Shown here: positions 55,380 through 64,000 of the stretch, piece after piece | Layout: every line of letters begins with the position of its first letter | How positions within the stretch are numbered: position 1 is the stretch's first letter | NCBI GenBank assembly: GCA_050084515.1 | Contig: CM114272.1 | Coordinates: 53,320,001 to 53,384,000 of the forward strand | Direction: 5' to 3' | Length of the DNA: 64,000 nucleotides | Origin: Blasia pusilla | Lineage: Eukaryota; Marchantiophyta; Marchantiopsida; Blasiales | Program-made: the position numbers and the translations under genes | Notes under the pieces: model-generated | The model's database searches: none | What the model saw: only the letters and a program-made list of their open reading frames with translations | Told to the model about the DNA's origin: nothing

Positions 55380-56210
55380 AGGTGGGAGGGGACTCACATT
55401 TTTTGGGTATGGGGAGATGTTCGGATACGAGTGGTACCTCATCCTTCCCAGCGAGCACATATAGTGCGACATGCCCATGAGGAGTTGGGGCATTTTGGAA
55501 TAAAGCGTACTTACAACTAACTCCAGGTTCATTATTGGTGGCGCGGCATGCATACTAGGGTACAGCCGTTTATGGCCAGATGTATAGTATGTGACACAGT
55601 GCGAGCATCCTTCAATGCTCCCACTCCGTAGTTACATCCTTTTCCGTTTATGGTTTTAGGTTATCGGTGGAGTTTATACTTCGTGGGACCTTTGCCATTG
55701 ACGAGGCGTCATCACAGGTACGTGTTGGTCATTTCTCCAAGTGGATAGGGTTGGTGGCATTACTGGACAAGGCAAGCAAGGGAATAGCTTATGTGTTTCT
55801 AGATCGTGTGCTTAGTCACTTTGGTGCACCGGCGGAGGTGTTGACTGACTAGGGTACCGAGTTCATGGGAGAGTTTCAGGCCTTGTGTGATCAGGTGTTG
55901 ATAGATCACCGCACCATGTCCAGAGATCATCCTGAGGCGGATGGCAGAGAGAGTAGTACAAACGGTGAAGAGAGGATTGCACAAGTAAGGCTTGCAGCCG
56001 CGAGAGTTGAGGAGTGGGACCTACAATTGCCATGGTTGGCTATGGATTATCGCTTTAGTCGGCAGGCATCCTTGGCATCATTTTCACCGTACTTTTTGCT
56101 CTTTGGGAGAGACCCATATTTACCTACAGCTATTCGACGTGACATGGCGGAGGTGTTAGATCTTGATGATCCATATGCGTGGGTACAAGCGTGTTCTTAG
56201 AGGGCGGAGA
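55380..56210 (+). pseudogene. Integrase of gypsy copy D (catalytic Asp lost)
   Basis: Zinc-binding part HAHEELGHFGIKRTYN, then after a stop CIVCDTVRASFNAP. The core reads WSLYFVGPLPLT near 55670: copy B has Asp where this copy has Tyr, so the first catalytic acid is gone. VGHFSKWIGLVALLDKAS follows. The second Asp block has LTD followed directly by a TAG stop (near 55850). The Glu block is frameshifted near 55940. The C-terminal part reads PWLAMDYRFSRQASLASFSP. Confidence 0.83.
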
Positions 56211-56491
56211 TTTTTCGTAGAGTTATGCCCATGGCCTTGGAGAACTTAGCTATTGCTCAGCATAGGGATACATTGAGGTACGCGACCATTCGTGGAGGAG
56301 GTTATCGTCCAGGGATTAGGAGGTTTCATCCTAGAGATTACGTGTATTTACAGCACGCAACACCCACGACGCTAGATGTCACTACAAGGCGCACAATTCT
56401 ACCTGTGCGCGAGGTATTACGAATCGGAGTCCTCATGTTGGAGGGACAGGATGGTATGGTTTGGAAGGATCATGTGTGGTATGTTTGACCC

Positions 56492-56662
56492 CCCAAGCCA
56501 TCCAAGCCATCTTTCTCGTGTTGGGCCGTTGGAGCACCTCTCTTGTTGTGTGTGAGATAGGATCAGGATGCTAGCGTCTAGATTTCCTGAGAGCACATGA
56601 TGGATAAGGCTCGATATGCCGATGTAGACTGAGAAGTGGATTTTTAGGTCGGGTGTGTCGTT
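56492..56662 (+). repeat. Downstream copy of the direct repeat flanking gypsy copy D
   Basis: Matches 48358-48520 as described there. It follows the truncated integrase tail almost directly, without polypurine tract or U3. That suggests a deletion joining the tail to the R-U5 part of the 3' LTR. Confidence 0.65.
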
Positions 56663-59600
56663 TCTACTATTCTTTATGTTTGCGGTTATGTGATCTCCAT
56701 ATATATGTATGAGTTGATTTATGTATGTGTGTGGATCTACCCGTGTGTAGGGAAGATCGGTGTTGTATGGTGTGGATGTGGCCATCGATGTATGTTGTGT
56801 AAGGATGTGTATGCGCACCACATTTGAAACTTGTCATTGTTTTTTTCAAAGTCATAAATATTTTTTCAATAATTTATTTTTTTCAAGTTCAGTTTGGAGG
56901 TAAACTTAACTCATACTTTTGGGAAAGAAATAAAATATGCCCATTTTTTCATCATATGTAATTATGTCATCTTCTTGTGAAATTTGGGCCACTTATTTAT
57001 CCAAATGGCCCAAAATAAATATAAATAAATATAAATCCCAAAAAAATTAATTTTAATATTAAATGAGAAGACTCTCAAGAGATAAGAAATATCACGGGGA
57101 TTTTTGGAAGTTTGGAAGATTTCATTGGATTTTTCCAATTAAAATAATTAAAATTTATTATTTATTTACTAAATTATATTTTTATACTATTTTCATTATT
57201 AAAACCTTCCCCTCATTATACTTTTTAGCTTAGTATATGCCCACAAGGTAAATTTAAAAAGAGACTGCATTATTTGGCTTGGTGGAAAATAAGGATTTCA
57301 TTAAAAAATAATTCATAGAATCTTATAAATTTTGAATTGAAAAACTTTCAAAATAAGAAAATATATTAAATAAAATTATATTTTTTCATTATAAAACAAA
57401 CCTTCTTCTCATCGTACTTTTCACCTTACTCAAGCATAATTCTAGAAAAACTTTAAAGAGTATTTGTCTATAAGATTGTAAAACACTTTCAAAAAAAAAT
57501 TATAATTTTTACAAAAGAGGGTGGTGCCCTATCCTAAACTCTAAACGCATCCCAACTAGTTGATTGATACTGCAATTCATCTCTTCTTGCCACGACTCCA
57601 ACTTTGAAATATGTAAGTAAATCTACACTAGAGATATGCCATTCACTCTCAAAAAGAGTACGCAATCCCAGTTCTTCTACCTTGTGCGTTATCTAACTCC
57701 AATCCGTCGAAACATAGATCTTCTTGGACACCAAGTTGTGCGTCATCTTGCTTCTCTCTCTATCTAGGTTTTCAATCATAGAAGACTCTCGACAATGACT
57801 TCTTGAGGTTCACACAAAAGCTTTTGGCAACATTTACCGAGTCGCTTTTCCTTCCTCTCCTTCATACTTTCCTTCCTATTATTAGTTGTTGGCGTTTTTA
57901 ATTACGTCCTCACCCATCCATTTTCCTCACAACATTGCCATATGAGTTGGCCCTTCTTCATGACGTAACTCTTAAAAAATCTTCACTAAAGTTCTTTGCA
58001 AGTCCTAATAACCTCTTTATGATTGACTCTTCTAAGTTCTCCTTGTTCACTTCATGTAGATTTCTTCTCAAAAACAAAAATAAAAAATAAAAAAACTACC
58101 AATCCACATCTTCTTCCCTAATAAGCTCTTTTTGGAGTTATCATTTTAGATCAAAAGATAAATTGGCGTCACCTCACTTAGATGCAATCCATAAGAGACA
58201 TAAGAAGAGAATTCAATCTCCAATTTTTTTTCCTTATGATGATTTGAATTGATTTCACGATCTATTGTATGTTACTTGAATCCATAAATCACCAGAAAAA
58301 TATCATTTGCGCATCTATTTTAGCCATTCATGTTATATGACTTATATAAGAGCATGATTGGGAATACTGATCTTCAAATACAAATGATGCGGAAGTAGTC
58401 TGAAAGGCACGCATGTGTTTTAGAATTTGGGTGGTTATATCATATATATCATTCAAAATAAAGTCAACACTAAGATAAATATGCTCCTATACAAAAGTTA
58501 AAGAAAAAAGAGAATTTCTTTCATTTTACTCACTAAAAGAATTCATGTAGAAGAAATTCATAAAAATGGGAAAGAATTATTATCTCTCATTAGAATCCAA
58601 ATATAATTCTCACATTTATCTTCTCAACATCTATAATTCTTGGAATCAAAATATTTGTATCTCTCAAAATTTTGATGTCATAAAATTGGCAATGATAATC
58701 ATAGAGAATATCAATTTGATTTCTTATGTTCGTATTCTTAATCAAGATTCAACAAAATATTCGATATGGGATTTTTAATAAAAAAAAATTGAGAAAATTT
58801 ATGGAAATTTTGGATTTCTAGTTTCCACATAGGTATGAATTTAGATGCCATGTCGATGATGGGGATATCTAGTGGAAAATTTGAGATGAATTATTCAATA
58901 AATTTTTTAAAAATTATCTAATATTCAATTTAGGGAAAACCTTGCTCCTAATGACCATATCATAAGACAATTTTATAAAATAATCTCCCAAGTTGAAATG
59001 CAAACAAGGAAAGGAATGCAACCCTCTCCCACCTCTAGATTTTGCTAATTAAATCAGAATTAATTAGCAGAATCTTGTTGATGAACATCCATATGAAATT
59101 CTAATCTTTGAATTATAATTTTTGACATCAACGTCATTACTATATAAGACCGTAAATTTGAACTCCTTAGAGGTGCTTTGATCAATTTTGGACATTCCCC
59201 ATGATGAATAAGCCAAATTCTATCTGAACAACAACCAAGACTTGAAAACAATCTAAAGCATATATGCAAGATTGGATTAAAATATGTAAGTCCATCCCTA
59301 TCATGGACGAGTATGAGCTTCTTCTTTTACTTAAATAAAGATTATTTATGTAGTAAAATCTAACTTGTAAGTAGAACTCTCATGAACATTGTGTTGGATT
59401 CTCAACATCCACTTCTCTCACTACCATCTATCTGATCGGCCCCATTATATGAGGAGATGATGGTTTTGACTTTAATATTGAAGGAGTCATAATAATATAA
59501 TGTAGGTGGTTTATGGAATAGCGTTATTAGGATTATCCAATCCTATATTGTATCAGGGTGTGGGAACCCTAATGCAATATAGTTTCTTTATTTACTATAA

Positions 59601-62339
59601 ATAGAAATGAAGAGAAAAATAGGTAAAAAACCCTAGTTTCCCAAATAATGAAAAAGTCGTGAGTCGTAGCGGTAGTGCATTCTTGTATGTCGAGTTATCT
59701 TTATGTTCAAGTTTGATCCAACCTCTTCTGTGAGCGCAAGGACGAACTAGGCCACTCTGTATCTCCAAGATTTGTAATACATTTCAGTGATTTCATCATA
59801 TTCTGTTTTCTCACACATTGATGGATATCTTGAAGCGTGAATTTGAGGTAAGTCCTTCATCTAATATTAAATTTGCTATCCTAGATAATGCAAAAGATAA
59901 AACTATATCTCTTACACTTTGCACACCTACAAGAAAAAAATTATATCTTTCTTGCTCCATCCAAGCCGACAATGAAAACTATTTTTTTGTTGATAACGGA
60001 GCATTTTGGTACATGTGATTGATTCAGTTCAAGTTCATCACAGATAGCATCTCAAATAGCATATTTTCATTCGTTTAAACTTGCTTCTTCAAATTATTAC
60101 CATTAACATAAGAGCTTTGATTCATCTAAATATAAACATGAATGAAGGGTTTTGAAGGTAGTTTCAAAATTTCAACATCCAATGAAGAAATTTTCATTCA
60201 TTTAAACTTGCTTCTCCCAATTATAACCATTAACATAAGAGTTTTGATTCCTCTAAATATAAACATGAATTAAGGGTTTGGAAGTTAGTTTCAAAATTTT
60301 CATGGCATATTTAGCATCCTAAATAGCACATTTTCATTCATTCAAACTTGCTTCTCCCAATGATAACTATTAACATAAGATCTTTTCTTCCTCCAAACAG
60401 AAACATGCAAGAAGGGCTTAGAAGTTAGTTTCGGAATTTTAGGGCATGTCTTGAAAGTTTAAAAAAAAAATCTTGAACCTTAATCTTACAAAAAAATATG
60501 CACTTCCAAAAAGAAAATATTAATGATGGAAGCATGGCGGGGATAATTTTGGACTTTTCCTGCAATAGAAGATCTAAGGAAAGATAAAGATTATTAATTT
60601 TTTGTAAATTTTAATTAAAGTTTTAAATCATGAAGTCTAAAGAGATTATGGCCAAAGAAACATAAATTAAGAAGTGGAAAAAATTAAGAATTTCTTGATG
60701 CTATTCATACAAGATCTTCTTTAAGTGCAACTCTAAGCGGACTTCACAACACAACTTATTGAGCAAATGTGTTATAACTTATAAGCTAAAATAATTGAAA
60801 AAATAAAAGAATTACGAGGAATATGCCACTTCCCTAATATCAAGGATTAGTCTCCCTAATTCTTCTTAGGTACTAAAGTATAAAAACTAGTGTGGAATAG
60901 GATAAGTTAAGCAATTTCACTTCTTGATAAGTGAAAGAGAAAACCATTTCTTGAGATTACTCCTTTATCATGTCCAAAAAGCAACTACATATGAATACTT
61001 CAGAATTATGGATAGAGTATTATCTCCAATATTTAAGGAGGGTTCCATCAAATTATGATTTTTTGAGGAAGATAGGGAAATCTTCTCCTACTTTGAAGAA
61101 CTTTATGAAATTTGCATGAGTTCCAATTGATATGTCTATTGGCTCAATATTGGGCTTTTACCCACAAGGGATATGGCTTGTCATGACCATACGGATTATG
61201 TCGTAGAGTATAGTGTGCTAGTAGAGGCCATATCTTTGAGTTGAGCCTGTTGCGTTGGGAGTTAGCCTTGGTAGTGAGTAGAGCTCTTGGCTATGGTGTT
61301 TCCCGCAAGCTTTGACCTAGATTCTCCCATCGTGGAGTGGGTTTGACTCGATTGTATGTGATTCTATATTTGTTTTATGACAGTAGGTCTTTCACGGATT
61401 TCACTCAAAGAACTGGAGTAGATCGATTGTAGCTTTGATTGTGGATCAGTAGGATCTGGTTAGGGCTGATTGTGTACTCAATCATGGATGTTCGTGGCTT
61501 GTGGCCTATGTTGGAGGTAGGAATCTGGTGCGTGGTTGGTTGGGAAAGAAGCGCCTTGCTGAGAGCTTTCCAACGTGCTTTAGATCGCCGAATTTCATCA
61601 AGGGAGTTTCTCAGTGTTTTGAGGCTTCGAGGCAACTCGTGGTAGCTCGGGGCGAGTGGGCGTGAGAGGCGGAGTAAGGAGCAAAGAGCAAGCAAGCAAG
61701 CTTGCTTGATTGGGCGTGAGGCAATTTTTGGAGGATTTGTGATTTGAGTGTTGCATAACTGGTCACCCATCTTTGGGCTATTCTGCGTGGAAGATGCTTA
61801 ACTGTTGAGTTCTTAACTATGCCAGTGTACATACTGGTGTAGCTCATTTGGTGCTGTTCGGAGAGGTGTTAGGCACTTTATGCATCTAAGGTTTTTGGTT
61901 GATGGACCTCTAGCGCATAGTACGGTGTAGCCTCTCCATGCAGGTGATATTTTCACCTGCTGCGAGTTCGACTAGCACGTCATCGACCTGCGGCGGAGTA
62001 GCTATTGCGTTAGAATTGTGTGGTGGGTTTTGTGGATTCAGGGGGCGCCAAGTTTGGTGGATTGTGTCACCTTGATTTCCATTTGCGATTGGAGGATTTT
62101 CGTTGGACTTCCTGTGTTTGGATCCCCTCCATCATTGCTTCTTGCTTGCGCGCCCATTATTAGGGTTGACGTTGATTTCCAGAGTAGTGTTATTCCTGTG
62201 TGCTACCGGTAGTGAGGCTGGAGTGATGATCAGTAGACCGTGGGGGGCTTCTTGTGGTGATGACAGGTTAGGTTGCCTACACCCATAGCTAGTAGAGCTA
62301 GAATAGTACAACGACATCGACGTCACTTGGTTACTTAGT
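56663..62339. other. AT-rich intergenic region with local repeats; no gene recognised
   Basis: From about 56,800 to 61,200 the sequence is strongly AT-rich, with no open frame above about 70 codons. A promoter-like stretch near 59460-59680 has CTATAAATAG (about 59597) and may be a decayed LTR. 61200-62340 is richer in G and T and lies directly before gag of copy E; it may be that element's LTR and leader, but no repeat partner is in the window. Confidence 0.5.
60055..60450. repeat. Three-copy tandem repeat, about 130 bp unit
   Basis: Each unit reads CATTTTCATTCATT(T/C)AAACTTGCTTCT, ATTAACATAAGA, AAACATG-A-AAGGG, then AG-TAGTTTC-AA-TTT. Starts are near 60060, 60190 and 60325. Units 1 and 3 also share AGCATC-AAATAGCA just before. 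Non-coding. Confidence 0.75.
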
Positions 62340-62369
62340 GGTGGTAATTTGGTGGTGGTGCGGCATCGG

Positions 62370-64000
62370 CGTTGGTCATCACGGAGCTGTCTGGTGGTCT
62401 GGTTGGGGACCGTGGTACAGACAGTGGTGGTTTTATACGGAGTGGATTGAGGTATCGGCTACCTTTTCCACTTTTGACGGTTGATGAAGAGGAGGACGAG
62501 GGTGTTCCAAACACCGAGTCTTCTACGTTGTTATCGAGTGTTGCAGCTCCATTGATTTGGGACAAGACAGAATATATGGGGCCATGAAGGGCCCACAACG
62601 ATACTCGGGTGCAGTGGGCACCATTGAGTTGGAGGACTTCATGCAAGAGTTTGATACGTGGTGTGATATGCAGATGTTGCGGAACGCCACGTTGTTTACA
62701 CCCTTCTTGGCTTGGAAGGGGTTGTTTCAGCACTTGGAGGGACCACCCATGGATGATTACCATGAGTTTAGGAAGGACCATGTTGCTGAGATTGAGGCGT
62801 GGAGACAATAATGGTCTCCAGGCTATGTGTCTATCACCCATGGTGGTATTGGTAGTAGTGCTCCTACTATGCCAGCCAACCCGACGTTGAGTGGTACGAG
62901 TACGAGCCGGAGTGGGGGTACTAGTGGAGGTACCCATGGAGGTACCAGTGGAGGTACTAGTGGAGGTACAAGTACCCCACCATCGTTCAGCCTGGTTGCA
63001 GAGTTCTTCAAGAGGTTGAAGAAGAACTATATATCAGGGAGTGAAGACAAAGAAGTTGAGGAGTCTTCAAGAATTTGAGCAAAAGATTGGTGAGAGTCTT
63101 CGTGAGCCATACACTCGTATGCAACGCTTGATTTCAGTTACCCAGGGTGTGACTGAGGCTCAGGCAGTCCAATTTTGGTATGGGATCTTGGACAGAGAGT
63201 TGCGCCGCAGGGTACGTGATGCTACTCTTATGAGTGATGATTCACCCACATTGACCCATGTGTTTGCTCTATGTGAGAAGATTGAGCTTAACATGATGAA
63301 GGAGAGAGTGGTGACATCCGCATTCAGTAGGGATACAACTACTACTTCTCGTGTTTAGCAGCCCACCTCATAGTCTCGTAGTAGTGGTGGTGATAGTAGT
63401 AGTGGGAGTTGTGGGGGGTACACACGACCTCAGTCAGGTCCTAGAGGGACACTTGCGCAGAGACCATTGCCTTCATTTGCTGCCCCGCATCAAGGACAAT
63501 CATGTTGGACATGTGGAGGTGATCATGTAAGGAAGTTTTGTCCCTAAGAGGATGGGAGACGGACTTTGGAGGATGGGCCTCAGTCAGCCCCAACTCAGTG
63601 TGATCATTGCAGGAGACCAGGTCATCCTCGAGAGCTTTGCTTTGATCTTCATCCAAAGTTGAGATCAGGCCGCGGCCGTGGTGGAGTAGCTCCGAGAGGC
63701 CGAGGTGGTAGAGGTGGTAGGGGTGGTAGAGGTGGACCAGTGGTTGGAGAGCCTACCGTGGCTACCCCTTCCACTATGACAGAGTCAGCTATGGCTGCCA
63801 GGATTGAGCAGTTGGAGCAAAAGTTGGCTACTATGGCTGCTATCCAGCATAGATCAGGTCCGGGAGCAAGGGCTTCCACCTCTTATGGAGAGGATGATCT
63901 CTCTTATATGGCGAGTGCAGCACAGGTTGAGGTATTAGCTGTAGTTACGAGAGGAGCCACTCAAGCGTCAAAGCCACGTGGTACTACTGTGGAGTTGGAC
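62370..64000 (+). pseudogene. Gag of gypsy copy E (partial, few disabling changes)
   Basis: Frames change near 62580 and 63050, with in-frame stops at 62809-62811, 63356-63358 and within the first zinc knuckle region (63547). A Gly/Thr/Ser repeat is encoded by 12-bp units GGAGGTAC-AGT at 62914-62972. Zinc knuckles: CWTCGGDHVRKFC near 63510-63545 (three residues before His) and CDHCRRPGHPRELC near 63600-63641. An Arg/Gly-rich stretch (63661-63738) and the YMASAAQVEVLAVVTRGA block follow. The short first knuckle is a family trait, present in B, D and E. Confidence 0.8.
62914..62972 (+). repeat. 12-bp tandem repeat coding Gly-Gly-Thr-Ser units in gag
   Basis: GGAGGTAC(C/T)AGT-like units repeat about five times, one with CATGGA in place of AGTGGA, giving GGTSGGTHGGTSGGTSGGTS. 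Absent from gag of copies B and D at this place. Confidence 0.8.

Larger units (their letters stand above)
49600..56484 (+). mobile_element. Ty3/gypsy retrotransposon copy D, with methyltransferase domain
   Basis: Same family and order as copy B: gag (49640-51240), linker (51320-51560), protease (51640-52090), methyltransferase (52116-53375), reverse transcriptase (53700-54640), RNase H (54651-55130), integrase (55380-56210), tail (56225-56484). The body is not split by another element. The tail ends right after GMVWKDHV, just where copy B continues toward its PHD-like finger, and the 3' flanking repeat begins within 10 bp. It has many stops and frameshifts. The first integrase Asp and the methyltransferase catalytic Cys are substituted. 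Confidence 0.9.
62340..64000 (+). mobile_element. Ty3/gypsy retrotransposon copy E (gag only; continues past the window)
   Basis: Gag similarity to copies B and D runs from 62340 to the window edge. The N-terminus reads FIRSGLRYRLPFPL (B: FTRSGARF). Later blocks are YSGAVGTIELEDFMQEFDTW, AWKGLFQHLEGPPMDDYHEF, IGESLREPYTRMQRLISVTQGVTEAQAVQ and LDRELRRRVRDATL. Protease, methyltransferase and the rest should lie beyond 64000 if this copy is complete. Confidence 0.85.

Noticed and set aside
59818-60018. 66-codon open frame after a TATA-like LTR-looking stretch
   Set aside because: Too short and without similarity to gag or any known family.

Overview
The window reads as nuclear DNA of a streptophyte plant, most likely a non-seed plant (moss, liverwort, lycophyte) or a charophyte alga. 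It holds two split host genes with GT-AG introns, one of them for a plastid-type enzyme with a transit-peptide-like N-terminus. Around them lie plant-type CACTA, Ty1/copia, Ty3/gypsy and LINE-like elements. I cannot name the species. I saw no rRNA, tRNA or CRISPR array.

Layout. 1-843 is the end of an LTR abutting a degenerate CACTA transposase (844-4365, minus). 4.4-8.7 kb has no recognisable gene. 8.77-22.2 kb holds three minus-strand copies of one Ty3/gypsy family: A (8772-11360, internally deleted), B (about 11650-19960, the fullest, split by a 1002-bp solo LTR at 16367-17368) and C (a fragment at 21950-22205). 23.7-36.1 kb is the host-gene island: a plastid-type ribose-5-phosphate isomerase gene (10 exons, plus) converging on an ABCG half-transporter gene (11 exons, minus). 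Both can be assembled with every reading frame conserved. 38.2-40.8 kb is a decayed LINE-like element (minus). 43.8-48.2 kb holds two complementary copia half-elements facing each other. 48.36-56.66 kb is gypsy copy D (plus), 56.7-61.3 kb is AT-rich DNA with local repeats, and 62.34 kb to the end is gypsy copy E (plus, gag only before the window ends).

Main result. The gypsy family carries a DNA cytosine-5 methyltransferase domain between protease and reverse transcriptase. It is visible in copies B and D, and as a remnant in A. Copy B also carries a PHD-finger-like module after the integrase. Such an element encodes a potential DNA-methylation writer and a potential chromatin reader in one polyprotein. 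To my knowledge, retrotransposon-borne cytosine methyltransferases have been reported from a charophyte and from dinoflagellates. Whether this lineage and the methyltransferase-plus-PHD arrangement are already known must be checked. All copies here are decayed by stops and frameshifts.

Second result. The ABCG gene keeps a 740-codon frame across 11 exons, yet the key residue is changed in every nucleotide-binding motif: Walker A Lys to Arg, Q-loop Gln to Lys, signature Ser-Gly to Gly-Glu, Walker B Glu to Asp, and H-loop His to Leu. Its eighth intron holds serial copies of the start of exon 9.
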